The notes beneath the pieces are model-generated. The model had not been told where the DNA came from. It saw nothing but the letters and a program-made list of their open reading frames with translations, and did not search any database. A stretch of 56,201 bases of DNA, taken from the NCBI GenBank assembly GCA_964552015.1, contig CAZKFR010000015.1, positions 1 through 56,201 on the forward strand, in the 5' to 3' direction. The stretch comes from Rhodocaloribacter sp964552015 (lineage in GTDB: Bacteria > Bacteroidota > Rhodothermia > Rhodothermales > ISCAR-4553). Shown here piece by piece: positions 47,818 to 56,201 of this stretch (position 1 is the stretch's first letter; every line of letters begins with the position of its first letter). The position numbers were made by a program, and so were the translations under genes.

Positions 47818-47831
47818 AGGCCGGGCAACAA
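47799..47831. repeat. direct repeat copy 1 (end of PRX-like gene)
   Basis: 33 bases beginning CCGCCGATCCGGCTCCTGAA match 48751-48783 with one mismatch, before the copies diverge. It spans the stop codon of the PRX-like gene. Confidence 0.9.
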
Positions 47832-47891
47832 ACGGCGGGGCAGCGTATTGCGACGGCGTTTTTGAGGAAAAGTCTTCGGGCAAAGCATGAA

Positions 47892-47919
47892 GCCCCGGCC
47901 GCGCTGAAACGGCCGGGGC
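47892..47919. terminator. GC-rich hairpin between PRX-like and lipoprotein genes
   Basis: GCCCCGGCC and GGCCGGGGC form a perfect 9-bp stem between two convergent genes. No T-run follows, so termination is only probable. Confidence 0.45.
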
Positions 47920-47947
47920 CTCGCGTACGGTCGGATGCCGGAAGGCG

Positions 47948-48610
47948 TCAGGATCCGGCCAGCGCGGCGTCGATGCGGGCCAGGCGGAGCGTCCGGGCCT
48001 CGTCGGCGCTTTCAGGGGCTTTGAAGGCCGCCTGTTTCTGAACGCGGCACGTCGCGCAGTCTTCCACGCGAGCGAGCAGGTCCTTGTTGCGCTCGAGGTA
48101 GGCCCGGGCTCGTTCCCGCGTCGCACGGATCGCCTCCTCGCGTTGCGCTTCCGGCCAGTGATCCTTCAACTGCGCGAGGGCGGGGAGCAGGATCGATGCG
48201 TCGGGGTTTTCAGCCTTCAGCAGGATCGTGGTATAGAAGGCGATCGCTTGCTGCCTGGCTTCCGACGCCGGCGCGGGAAGCAACCGTTGCTCCAGCATCC
48301 GGGCGGCGAGGACCTGACGGGCCGGGGACACGGCGTCTTCCGGATGCGCCTGGAACAGGTTCACCAACTCATGGTGGGCGTCCTGCCACGATGCGGCGGA
48401 TTCGATGATCTCCCTGCCCCGTTCAGTAACCGCGTTGATGGTGTCAAACAGCTTCGCCACGTCGGCCTTACTCATTGCGGCAGGGTTGATCTCGGGAGCC
48501 TGATAAATATAAAAAGATGCTTCCGGCGTAATCTCCGGCGGTTGGGGAGCCATCTCGTGGCACCCGCAAAGCAAGATTGCTCCCAGGATCAATGAACGGA
48601 CGTAACGCAT
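47948..48610 (-). CDS. lipoprotein of unknown function
   Basis: 220 residues. The signal peptide ends in lipobox LLCGC (Cys17), so it is lipid-anchored. The mature part is helical and charged, with a pair of Cys in VEDCATCRVQ near residue 185, reminiscent of a metal or heme-like CxxC but without the His of CxxCH. No family recognised. It lies between two 33-base direct repeats and has a consensus promoter overlapped by an 18-base palindrome, pointing to a separately acquired, regulated gene. Confidence 0.78.
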   Translation of the reverse strand: MRYVRSLILGAILLCGCHEMAPQPPEITPEASFYIYQAPEINPAAMSKADVAKLFDTINAVTERGREIIESAASWQDAHHELVNLFQAHPEDAVSPARQVLAARMLEQRLLPAPASEARQQAIAFYTTILLKAENPDASILLPALAQLKDHWPEAQREEAIRATRERARAYLERNKDLLARVEDCATCRVQKQAAFKAPESADEARTLRLARIDAALAGS

Positions 48611-48640
48611 GGCTCACCTCCTGATAAGCTGGTGGACAAT

Positions 48641-48676
48641 CTACTATAATTATAGTAGTGAAAAGAAAAAAGTCAA
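48641..48676 (-). promoter_or_regulatory. promoter with overlapping palindromic operator, upstream of the lipoprotein gene
   Basis: On the minus strand TTGACT (plus 48671-48676) and TATAAT (plus 48649-48654) are 16 bases apart, nearly the sigma-70 consensus. The perfect palindrome CTACTATAATTATAGTAG (48641-48658) covers the -10, so a dimeric repressor could block it. Confidence 0.7.
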
Positions 48677-48750
48677 CTTCTTTCTTGGAGGAGAGCGTGG
48701 CTTCACCGGTCCAGACGATAGGAGAGGTGTTATGATCCGACTATGTCTAG

Positions 48751-48783
48751 CCGCCGATCCGGCTCCTGAAGGCAGGGCAACAA
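48751..48783. repeat. direct repeat copy 2 (upstream of the GWxTD gene)
   Basis: Matches 47799-47831 with one mismatch. Between the copies lie 919 bases that hold the lipoprotein gene and its promoter. Confidence 0.9.
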
Positions 48784-48810
48784 TTGTCGGGGCGTGCCGT
48801 TTCTCCCGAT

Positions 48811-51227
48811 ATGCTCCCCCGTCGCACTCCGATACCCGTGTGCCGGCTCCTTGCCGTGATGCTCGTGCTGGCCGTGCCGGCGGTCGTGCGGGCGCAGCCT
48901 GCCGGCGGCTGGCTGGCCCGGGGCGACTCGCTCCGGGACNNNNNNNNNNNNNNNNNNNNNNNNNNNNNNNNNNNNNNNNNNNNNNNNNNNNNNNNNNNNN
49001 NNNNNNNNNNNNNNNNNNNNNNNNNNNNNNNNNNNNNNNCGTGCGGGCGCAGCCTGCCGGCGGCTGGCTGGCCCGGGGCGACTCGCTCCGGGACGCCGGG
49101 GCCTACGACGAGGCCCGCAAGGCCTACGAGCGGGCCCGCGATGCCCGCTTCGTCGAGGCGACGCTCCGCCTCGGCACGCTCGCCCTCGACCTGGGCCGCT
49201 GGGGTGAGGCCGGCGACCGCTTCGACGAGGTGCTCGCGCGCGATCCCGACCACCTGGCGGCCCATCTCTACCGCGCCATCGCCCACCGCGAAGCCGGCCT
49301 CTTTCGCCCACCCTTCGGTCCGTTGCGCGAGGCACTCGCATGGCGGAAGGCCGAGGAGCATTTCGAACGGGTGCTCGCGCGCGACTCCGCGTTTCAGGAC
49401 GTGCTCGTGCAGTATGCCCGGCTCGAAGCCTACCGGGGCGATCACGAACGGGCGCTCGCGCTCGGGTATGCCGGGCTCCGCCTTCGCCCCGACCTGCCGG
49501 CGACGCACCTCGGGCTCGTCGAGCTCTACCGCCGCTTCCTCCGGGACGACGAGCAGGCCGCGGCGGCCTGGCTGGCCGCACACGACGACCCCTATGCCGC
49601 CTTCTTCCGGGCGGAGCGCCTGCGCCGGGCCGGCGACCTGGCCGCCGCCGCCGGCGCCTACCTCGACCTGCTCGGCCGGACCGGCCCGATGCCCCGCACG
49701 CCCGTGCTGCTGGCCCTGGCGCGCGTGGAGGCCGCCCGCGGCCACCCGGACCGCTGCGAGGCCTGGTACCTCCGCGCCGTCGACGGGATCGCCTCGGCCG
49801 TCGAGGCGGCTTTCGTCTTTGCCGACACCGGCTACATCCTCGCGCCGGACGAGTTGCGGGCCTACCGCCGGCTCGCCGACCCCGCCGCCCTCCGCGCCTT
49901 CTTCCGGCGCGTGTGGGCCCGGCGCGACCCGCTGCCCGCCGCCCCGGAGAATCCGCGCCTCGCCGAGCACTACCGCCGGCTCGTCTACGTCGAAGAACAG
50001 TTCGCCTACCACGGACGCCTGGCCTGGTGGAACGACCCCGACAAGGCCAACCGGCTCGCGTTCGCCGAGGTGTACCGCCTGCCCCGCGACTTCAACGACA
50101 GGGGGCTGATCTACCTGCGCCACGGCCCGCCGGACGACCGGGTCGCCACGCTCGAAGCCGAGACGCCGAACGAGTCGTGGCGCTACGCGGCCACGGGCGA
50201 CGAACCCCCGCTGGTGTTCCACTTCGCCACGCTCGGCGGGGCCGCCTGGCGGCTCGTGCCGGTGCTCCTCGGCGCCGAGGTCATGAACGACCGCCTCGAC
50301 TGGGGTGACCCGTTCACACGTGGCTACCTGATCTACCAGGACGAGCCCCGGCGGCGCGAACTCGACCTGCTCGGCTTCGAGCAGGAGATGCGCGCCCGGA
50401 GCCAGGCCGACGTCGACCGCGGCCTCACCACCGACCGGCATACCTGGGTGCCGCCCGTCGAGCGGCTCGACCTGCCCGCCGTGACGGCGGCGTTCCGCAA
50501 CGGAGACGGCCGTACGCGCCTGGAGGTGCATTTTGCCTTCCCGGCGGCGACCCTGGCCCGGCACGCCCCCGCGCACGCGCGCCATGTGGACGTGGAGGCC
50601 GGCCTGAGCCTGCGCACGACGGCCTTCGACGACGTCGCCACGGAGCGCGTCCGGCGGCGCGTGCCCCGCTCCGCCGACCCCACCGGCGGCGTCCTCGACG
50701 CCCTCGCCGTCACGGCGCCGCCGGACTCGTACCGCGTTGACCTCCACGTGCGCACCGAGGACGGGCGCCTCCTCGGCACCGCCCGCCTCGACCGCCGCCT
50801 GCCCGGCTTCTCCGGCCCGGGACTCGCCGTGAGCGACCTGCTCCTGGCCCATGACATCGCACCCGTACCGCCCGGCGAGACGGGCACCCACCACGACCTG
50901 CGCGTAAAGGCCGCTCCCACGCTCCGCTTCCCGCGCCGCCGCCCCTTCTTCGTCTATTTTGAACTCTATCACCTCACCCCCGGCGACGACGGACGAGCGC
51001 GCTACACGCTCGACTACACGCTCACGCCCGAGCGGGGAAAGCGGCAGGGCGAGGCCTCACTCACCCTCCGCGTCGACCACGAGGTGCCGGGGACCACCGC
51101 CGTCGAATACACCGAGATCGACGCTTCCCGGCTGGAAGCCGGCGACTATGTGCTGGCCGTCACCGCCACCGACCGGCGGACGGGACAGGCGGTCGTCGCC
51201 ACGCGCCGGCTGACCCTCGAGCGGTGA
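48811..51227 (+). CDS. exported TPR / GWxTD-domain protein (interrupted by scaffold gap)
   Basis: Large periplasmic or outer-membrane-associated protein. It starts at ATG 48811 with a signal peptide (MLPRRTPIPVCRLLAVMLVL to VRAQ). TPR-like helical repeats follow (AGAYDEARKAYERARDARFV, GRWGEAGDRFDEVLARDPDH, DHERALALGYAGLRLRPDLP), then the GWxTD-type region (RLAFAEVYRLPRDFNDRGLI, YLRHGPPDDRV, TPNESWRYA) and a C-terminal beta-rich part. The family is typical of Bacteroidota relatives, function unknown. A 100-N gap falls after residue 43, and the 55 bases before the gap are repeated after it, which is best read as an assembly overlap. The reading frame after the gap is only formally offset. Confidence 0.85.
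48940..49039. other. scaffold gap (100 N) with identical 55-base flanks
   Basis: Bases 48885-48939 and 49040-49094 are identical. The contigs probably overlap and the gap may be of zero or negative length. Confidence 0.95.
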
Positions 51228-51300
51228 GGGGGGCCGCGATCCAATCCAGGGCGTTCGCGTATCAGGGGGCGTCCGTTCCACTGCATCGTCGGGGTATCCC

Positions 51301-51816
51301 ATGCGTCCGTACTTCCTCCTGATATGCGCCACGTTGTGGGGGGTGGCGTCCGGGTGTATGCCGGATGAACACGATCATCGGGCACACCATGATGCCGATA
51401 CGAGTCGGACGCACCGTCAGGCCGAGGTGGCTGCTCGTGGAGCCGAGGTGATGCCGTTCGATCTCGACCGCACGATCCACGTGTTCGAGGAAACGGAGGA
51501 TGGGGGCGTGCAACGGGTTCTCGTGAGGGACGAGGAAGACCGGGAGCAGGTCGTGCTGATCCGGCAGCATCTCCGGGAGCAGGCGGCGCGTTTTGCCCGC
51601 GGCGATTTCAGCGCGCCGGCGCAGATTCACGGGGAGGCGATGCCCGGCTTGAGGGAGCTGGCTTCGGGGGCGGCTCGTCTGGAGGTGCGGTATGAGGATA
51701 TACCCGGCGGTGCGCTGATCCGGTATGTATCCTCGGATACGGCGCTCGTGCGGGTTCTCCATCGGTGGTTTGCGGCACAGCGCCGCGACCACGGTCGCCA
51801 TGCCCGCGGGCACTGA
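51301..51816 (+). CDS. small lipoprotein of a conserved uncharacterised family
   Basis: 171 residues: signal peptide with lipobox-like VASGC (Cys19), a His/Asp-rich linker (DEHDHRAHHDADTSRTHRQ) that could bind metal, and a conserved domain MPFDLDRTIHVFEETEDGGV, QVVLIRQHLREQAARFARGD, FSAPAQIHGEAMPGLRELAS, ALVRVLHRWFAAQRRDHGRH. I recall this domain from proteins sometimes mislabelled as aspartate carbamoyltransferase; no catalytic motif supports that. Follows the GWxTD gene by 73 bases. Confidence 0.78.
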   Translation: MRPYFLLICATLWGVASGCMPDEHDHRAHHDADTSRTHRQAEVAARGAEVMPFDLDRTIHVFEETEDGGVQRVLVRDEEDREQVVLIRQHLREQAARFARGDFSAPAQIHGEAMPGLRELASGAARLEVRYEDIPGGALIRYVSSDTALVRVLHRWFAAQRRDHGRHARGH

Positions 51817-51825
51817 CGGAAAGCC

Positions 51826-51870
51826 GGAACGCCCCGAAACGGGCCGAATGGGCCGGTTTCGGGGCGTTCC
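51826..51870. terminator. strong hairpin between lipoprotein and tRNA-Val
   Basis: GGAACGCCCCGAAAC (51826-51840) and GTTTCGGGGCGTTCC (51856-51870) are exact complements of 15 bp. It stands between two convergent units and could terminate both, though T-runs are poor. Confidence 0.65.
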
Positions 51871-51874
51871 CGGG

Positions 51875-51948
51875 TGGGCGATGCTGGATTCGAACCAGCG
51901 ACCTCCTGCTTGTAAGGCAGGCGCTCTAACCAGCTGAGCTAATCGCCC
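51875..51948 (-). tRNA. tRNA-Val (anticodon TAC)
   Basis: 74 bases. Acceptor GGGCGAT/ATCGCCC, anticodon loop CTTACAA on CCTGC/GCAGG (anticodon TAC), T arm CTGG-TTCGAATCCAG, discriminator A. CCA not encoded. Confidence 0.96.
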
Positions 51949-51985
51949 TAAAGCAAACAGGCCGCACGAGGCGGCCGGCGCGTGG

Positions 51986-52058
51986 AGCGGGAAACGGGAC
52001 TCGAACCCGCGACCCTCAGCTTGGGAAGCTGATGCTCTACCAACTGAGCTATTCCCGC
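51986..52058 (-). tRNA. tRNA-Gly (anticodon CCC)
   Basis: 73 bases. Acceptor GCGGGAA/TTCCCGC, anticodon loop TTCCCAA on TCAGC/GCTGA (anticodon CCC), T arm CGGG-TTCGAGT-CCCG, discriminator T. It is 37 bases upstream of tRNA-Val on the same strand and shares its promoter. Confidence 0.96.
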
Positions 52059-52070
52059 AGAAGGACCCGC

Positions 52071-52099
52071 ATTTTACACCGACTTCGTAGTAAAGTCAA
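52071..52099 (-). promoter_or_regulatory. sigma-70-like promoter of tRNA-Gly/tRNA-Val
   Basis: On the minus strand TTGACT (plus 52094-52099) and TAAAAT (plus 52071-52076) are 17 bases apart, ending 12 bases before the tRNA. Confidence 0.8.
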
Positions 52100-52109
52100 G
52101 CTCTTCACG

Positions 52110-52137
52110 TTGTTTTTTTGAGCGAGTTCCGTATTTT
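52110..52137 (+). promoter_or_regulatory. candidate promoter of rpmH-rnpA
   Basis: TTGTTT (52110-52115) and TATTTT (52132-52137) are 16 bases apart, leaving a leader of about 105 bases. It is back-to-back with the tRNA promoter. Confidence 0.5.
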
Positions 52138-52250
52138 GGCCAGCCTTTGTCTGAAAAGAAGATGAAGGGGGTGCGGCCGGTCGAAACACGTCGTGTGGGG
52201 GACGGGTTAGAGCGCACTCCTTCGCGAAGCTACATCCTGTTGAGGTCGAC

Positions 52251-52406
52251 ATGAAACGTACGTACCAGCCGAGCCGCCGGAAGCGGGCGAACAAGCACGG
52301 GTTCCGGGCGCGCATGAAAACCAAGAACGGCCGCCAGGTGCTGGCCCGCCGCCGGGCCAAAGGCCGCAAACGGCTCACCGTCAGCGATACCCGGAGCGGG
52401 AAATAA
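52251..52406 (+). CDS. rpmH: 50S ribosomal protein L34
   Basis: 51 residues starting MKRTYQPSRRKRANKHGF, then RARMKTKNGRQVLARRRAKG and a short extra C-terminal tail (KRLTVSDTRSGK). The highly basic sequence is unmistakable L34. It precedes rnpA by 8 bases, the near-universal rpmH-rnpA pair usually found near the origin. A TGAGG site is 8 bases upstream of the ATG. Confidence 0.98.
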   Translation: MKRTYQPSRRKRANKHGFRARMKTKNGRQVLARRRAKGRKRLTVSDTRSGK

Positions 52407-52414
52407 GCCGACCC

Positions 52415-52870
52415 GTGTCCGCTTCTTCCCGGTTGGATGGGGGGGGTGCACGTCGCCCGCATCGTTTGTCGCGTGCCATGCGGCTGAAGCGGCAGCGACT
52501 GATTCGTCCCCTCTTCGATCGACGCCGGGACGACGTGGGTACGGTGGCCGGTGGATGCGTCCGCCTGCTCTACCGCGTGGCGCCGCCGGAGGAAGTCGGC
52601 CAGCGGGTGCCGGTCCAGGTCGGGTTTTCCGCCGGAGGGCGCATTCGCCGCGCCGTCACGCGCAACCGGATCAAACGGATCTTGCGAGAGGTCTATCGGG
52701 TGCACCAGCAGGGCCTGATAGACCTCTTTGCACAACGGGAGGGCACGCTCACCCTGATGATCCTCTTTCGCGGCGATCCGGAAGAAGCCCCGCGTTGCAT
52801 CCCACGGGATCTGCCGCGGGCGCTGGCCCGCCTGCAGGCCCGTCTGACGCCCGCCCCGGACCCGGGGTGA
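52415..52870 (+). CDS. rnpA: ribonuclease P protein component
   Basis: 151 residues from a GTG start, with RLSRAMRLKRQRLIRPLFDR at the N-terminus, QVGFSAGGRIRRAVTRNRIK, the RNR-box RNRIKRILREVYR and a Pro-rich tail. Cleaves pre-tRNA leaders together with the RNA subunit. A later ATG at 52478 would remove the conserved HRLSR start, so the GTG, or a start close to it, is more likely. yidD, often found next, is absent here. Confidence 0.93.
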   Translation: MSASSRLDGGGARRPHRLSRAMRLKRQRLIRPLFDRRRDDVGTVAGGCVRLLYRVAPPEEVGQRVPVQVGFSAGGRIRRAVTRNRIKRILREVYRVHQQGLIDLFAQREGTLTLMILFRGDPEEAPRCIPRDLPRALARLQARLTPAPDPG

Positions 52871-52984
52871 ATCTTCGATGAGCGCGGAACAGCCGTCTGA
52901 CCCCTCCGTACCCTCCGGCATTCCCTGCCGCTTCTAGTGCCTCGTTTCTTCTTGCTTTAGATCCTTTTCTAGCTGGAGTTTGCC

Positions 52985-54790
52985 GTGGATCGTAACGTCG
53001 TCGTCGCGACCGTTCTCATCGCGCTGATCATGATCGTGTGGTTGACGTGGCTCGCGCCGCCGCCACCGCCGCCCTCCGCACCGGCCGAGGGCGATTCGCT
53101 GGTCGTGGCCGAGCCCGTACCGGAGGCCGTCGAGGAGGTGGCCACGCCGCGTCGCCGCACGGCGCCCATCGACTCGACCATTGCGGGCGCGACCGAGGGG
53201 GAGGAGCGTTTCATCACGGTCGAGAACGACCTGTACGAGGCCCGCTTTTCCTCGAAAGGGGCCACGCTCGTCTCGTTCACGCTGAAGAAGTACCGCAAGG
53301 CCGGCAGCGAGGAGCCCGTCCAACTCGTCGACACGACGAAGGCCGGCGCCCTGGCGATGGTCTTTACGACCCCGAACAACCGCGTCGTCGACACGCGCAG
53401 TTTCTACTACACGCCGAGCTTCGAGGGGGAGCGGCTGGTGGTGGAGGACGAGCCGGTCACGCTGTCGTTCCGGGCCACGGTGGGCGAGGGGGCCATCACG
53501 CAGACGTACACGTTCGTCCCGGAGGAGTATGAGGTGCGGCTCAGCGTCGAGCAGGAGGGTGTGGCCACGTTCGAGACGGACCTGGGCTACGAACTGATGT
53601 GGGACGGCGGCATTCCGCTCACCGAGGCGAATCCCGAGCAGGAAGCCCAGCGCTCGGGCGCCTATGCCCGCAGCGGTGGGGAGGTCGAATACATCGACCT
53701 GCACTCGGATACGTATCAGGAAACTTCGCTGCGCGGGCAGGTGGACTGGGTGGCCGTGAAGAACACCTATTTCACGGCCGTGATGATCCCGGATGGCACG
53801 ACGCGCGGGGCCGAACTGATTGGCGAACGTCTCGGCGAAGCGGGTACTCCTACGATCCGGGAGGATTATGCCGTCAGCCTGCAGATGCCCATGCCGGAGG
53901 GGGGTGCGGACACGTTCCGCCTCTACATCGGCCCGATGGAGTACCTCCGCCTGGCCGACTACGACCTGGGGCTGTACGACATGGTCGATTACGGCTGGGA
54001 TGCTTTCGAGTGGATCACCCGTACGCTGGCCAAGTTCGTCTTCATCCCCCTCTTCGACTTCCTAGGCGGGGTGCTGCCCAACTACGGCCTGGTGATCATC
54101 ATCATGGCCATCCTGGTCAAGCTGGTCGTCTATCCACTGACGAAGTCGTCCTACCGCAGCATGGCCCGGATGCGCGAGCTTCAGCCGAAGATGGAGGCCA
54201 TCAAGGAGAAGTATGCGGACAACCCGCAGAAGCAGCAGGAGGCGATGATGAAGCTGTACAAGGAGACGGGGGTCAACCCGCTCGGCGGCTGCCTCCCGAT
54301 GCTCCTGCAGTACCCGATCATCATCGCCCTCTGGCAGTTCCTCCCGCAGGCCATCGAGATCCGGCAGCAGGGCTTCCTCTGGGCACACGACCTCTCCGCG
54401 CCGGATGTCATCCTCCACCTGCCGTTCTCCATTCCGCTCTACGGCGACTTCGTGGCCGGCTTCACGCTGCTGATGGGCATTTCGATGGTCGTGCAGATGC
54501 GCATCCAGATGGCCTCGACGCCGTCGAACCCGCAGACGAAGATCTTCACGTACGTCTTCCCGGTGATGATCTTCGCCATCTTCAACCGGCTCTCCTCGGG
54601 GTTGAGCCTGTACTACCTCTGCTACAACGTCCTCACGGCCGTCCAGCAGAAGTTCATCAACCGCTCGCTGGAGAAGGAGAAGGAGAACGGGGCCGGGACG
54701 AACGGCAAGGGCGGCAAGAAGGACGCGAAGGCCGTGGCCGGCAAGGGCCGGGCACGGTCGGGCAGGGGCGGCAAGAAGATCCGTTCCTGA
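52985..54790 (+). CDS. yidC: membrane protein insertase YidC
   Basis: 601 residues from a GTG start. N-terminal helix (VVVATVLIALIMIVWLTWL), Pro/Ala linker, large periplasmic beta domain (about residues 65-330), then the five-helix insertase core: FDFLGGVLPNYGLVIIIMAI, VYPLTKSSYRSMARMRELQP, GGCLPMLLQYPIIIALWQFL, FPVMIFAIFNRLSSGLSLYY. The basic C-terminal tail (Lys/Gly-rich) resembles ribosome-binding extensions of marine and Bacteroidota-type YidC. 114 bases downstream of rnpA. Confidence 0.96.
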   Translation: MDRNVVVATVLIALIMIVWLTWLAPPPPPPSAPAEGDSLVVAEPVPEAVEEVATPRRRTAPIDSTIAGATEGEERFITVENDLYEARFSSKGATLVSFTLKKYRKAGSEEPVQLVDTTKAGALAMVFTTPNNRVVDTRSFYYTPSFEGERLVVEDEPVTLSFRATVGEGAITQTYTFVPEEYEVRLSVEQEGVATFETDLGYELMWDGGIPLTEANPEQEAQRSGAYARSGGEVEYIDLHSDTYQETSLRGQVDWVAVKNTYFTAVMIPDGTTRGAELIGERLGEAGTPTIREDYAVSLQMPMPEGGADTFRLYIGPMEYLRLADYDLGLYDMVDYGWDAFEWITRTLAKFVFIPLFDFLGGVLPNYGLVIIIMAILVKLVVYPLTKSSYRSMARMRELQPKMEAIKEKYADNPQKQQEAMMKLYKETGVNPLGGCLPMLLQYPIIIALWQFLPQAIEIRQQGFLWAHDLSAPDVILHLPFSIPLYGDFVAGFTLLMGISMVVQMRIQMASTPSNPQTKIFTYVFPVMIFAIFNRLSSGLSLYYLCYNVLTAVQQKFINRSLEKEKENGAGTNGKGGKKDAKAVAGKGRARSGRGGKKIRS

Positions 54791-54805
54791 ACCTGCACAC
54801 CGGGG

Positions 54806-56200
54806 ATGCATCGCACCGGGGACACGATAGCGGCGCTGGCGACGGCCCGGGGCCGGGCGGCGCTGGCCGTCCTCCGCGTCTCAGGTCCGGAGGCGGTGTC
54901 CGTCGTGAATGCGTGCTTCCGGGGGAAGGATCTGACGGCCGTGCCCTCGCACACGGCCCACGTGGGCTACCTGCTGGCACCGGACGGCACGGAGATCGAC
55001 CAGGTGGTGGTCACCGTCTTCCGCGCGCCGCGCTCGGCTACGGGCGAGGACGTGGTGGAGGTTTCGTGCCACGGCGGTGACTTTGCCCCGCAGCTTATCC
55101 TGGAGAGCCTGCTGGCCCACGGCGCCCGGATGGCCGCCCCGGGTGAGTTCACGCAGCGGGCCTTCCTCAACAGCAAGCTGGATCTGGCCCAGGCCGAGGC
55201 CGTCGCCGACCTCATCCACGCCGGCTCCACGCTGGCGCACCGCGTCTCGCTGCGTCACCTGCAGGGCCGCTATTCCGCCATGCTCGAACGCCTTCGCGAG
55301 GAATTGCTCGAGCTGTGCGCCTACGTGGAGTTGGAGCTCGACTTCGCCGAAGAGGACGTGGAGTTTGCCGACCGGGAGCGGCTCCTGCGCCTGCTCGACG
55401 AGAGCGAGGCGACGCTCTCCGGCCTGCTGGACTCGTACCGGCTCGGGGTGCTCCTGCGCGACGGCGTCACGGTGGTCATCGGCGGGCGGCCCAACGCGGG
55501 CAAGTCGACCCTGCTCAACGCGCTCGTGGGGCGGGAGCGGGCCATCGTGAGCGACGTGCCCGGCACCACCCGCGACGCCATCGAGGCCGAGGCCGAGATC
55601 CGGGGGCTGCGCTTCCGGTTCGTCGACACCGCCGGGCTGCGGGCCACCGCCGACGCCATCGAGGCCGAGGGGGTGCGCCGCGCCCGCCGCTCCATCGAGG
55701 CCGGCGACGTGCTGCTCTATGTCTACGACCTCACCCGGGGGCTGGACGACGACGAGACGGCCTTCCTCCGGGAGGTGCAGGCGGCCCGCCCCGAACTCGC
55801 CGTGCTCCTGGTGGGCAACAAGCATGACCTGGTGGCCGGCCCGGTGATGCCGCCGGCTGCCGTGGACGGTGCCGCCTTCCTGCCCCTCTCGGCCCGCGCC
55901 GCCACGACGGACGCCGGCGCCCTGGTCCCGCTCATCGACGCGCTCGTGGCCGCCGTGGGCGCCGGCCTCAGCCAGGCCGATGCCTCGCCCGTGGTGATGA
56001 ACCAGCGCCACCGCGCCCACCTCCGCCAGGCCCTCGACGCCGTCCGCGCCGCCCGCCGGGCCCTCGACGCCGGCGCCTCCGGCGACGCCCTGGCCCTCGA
56101 CCTCCGCGCCGCCCTCCACGACCTCGGCGCCATCACCGGCGCCATCACCAACGAAGACGTCCTCGACCAGATCTTCTCCCGCTTCTGCATCGGGAAGTGA
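54806..56200 (+). CDS. mnmE: tRNA modification GTPase MnmE
   Basis: With MnmG installs the cmnm5 group on wobble uridine. 464 residues: N-terminal folate-binding domain (GDTIAALATARGRAALAVLR, PGEFTQRAFLNSKLDLAQAE), GTPase domain with GRPNAGKSTLLNALVG, DVPGTTRDAIEAEAEI, DTAGLR and GNKHDL, and the C-terminal helix ending in the catalytic FCIGK. Complete, with stop at the window's end. 15 bases after yidC, the classic order. Confidence 0.97.
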   Translation: MHRTGDTIAALATARGRAALAVLRVSGPEAVSVVNACFRGKDLTAVPSHTAHVGYLLAPDGTEIDQVVVTVFRAPRSATGEDVVEVSCHGGDFAPQLILESLLAHGARMAAPGEFTQRAFLNSKLDLAQAEAVADLIHAGSTLAHRVSLRHLQGRYSAMLERLREELLELCAYVELELDFAEEDVEFADRERLLRLLDESEATLSGLLDSYRLGVLLRDGVTVVIGGRPNAGKSTLLNALVGRERAIVSDVPGTTRDAIEAEAEIRGLRFRFVDTAGLRATADAIEAEGVRRARRSIEAGDVLLYVYDLTRGLDDDETAFLREVQAARPELAVLLVGNKHDLVAGPVMPPAAVDGAAFLPLSARAATTDAGALVPLIDALVAAVGAGLSQADASPVVMNQRHRAHLRQALDAVRAARRALDAGASGDALALDLRAALHDLGAITGAITNEDVLDQIFSRFCIGK

Positions 56201-56201
56201 G

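Overview
The window is a GC-rich bacterial chromosome segment with two 100-base scaffold gaps. It most likely comes from Rhodothermales (Rhodothermota/Bacteroidota side). The main reasons are a replicative helicase DnaB carrying an intein at the same RESG/SIEQ site as the well-known Rhodothermus marinus DnaB intein, the gene order rplM-rpsI-rpsB-tsf-pyrH-frr, a GWxTD-domain protein, and weak Shine-Dalgarno signals at many starts. The genus cannot be fixed from this stretch alone.

Layout. 1-2435: 3' part-truncated S9 peptidase. 2436-3100: an unassigned, terminator-ended structured RNA and tRNA-Cys. 3356-8269: a chaperone block on the minus strand (hsp20, type II dnaJ, clpB, grpE). 8537-15968: lipid kinase, HdeD-like and DUF5335 proteins, SDH-type protease coupled to a rhomboid, a HEPN-like helical protein, an archaemetzincin-like membrane protein with a broken active site, an ECF sigma factor and TerC. 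15980-21322: dnaB with two full inteins, then a family 4 uracil-DNA glycosylase. 21529-27100: a rhodanese lipoprotein coupled to a pentaheme cytochrome lipoprotein, then a complete mercury-resistance set (merR, merT-HMA fusion, merF, merP, merA). 27147-29874: an AT-rich two-gene cassette (Panacea-like/DUF488 protein plus a conserved unknown protein) sitting between two copies of the 3' end of coaBC. 29496-38191: coaBC, gmk, yicC, tRNA-Ser and the translation block frr-pyrH-tsf-rpsB-rpsI-rplM, then ychF. 38277-43642: small outer-membrane protein, phosphatase, nusB, comEC, tandem Usp. 43955-44456: a dense cluster of DnaA-box-like 9-mers with an AT-rich flank, a strong candidate oriC. 44527-51816: pgi, moeA, a PRX-like protein, a lipoprotein gene between direct repeats, a GWxTD protein and a small lipoprotein. 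51875-56200: tRNA-Val, tRNA-Gly and the origin-linked set rpmH-rnpA-yidC-mnmE.

How it works together. Highly expressed translation genes left of about 44 kb run on the minus strand and rpmH-rnpA-yidC-mnmE on the right run on the plus strand, so both point away from the candidate origin, as expected for leading-strand genes. The mer block imports Hg(II) (MerP, MerT, MerF) and reduces it (MerA) under MerR control. The two-gene cassette inside the coaBC duplication is the best candidate for an undescribed accessory system; its composition differs from its surroundings and no transposase or recombinase lies with it.
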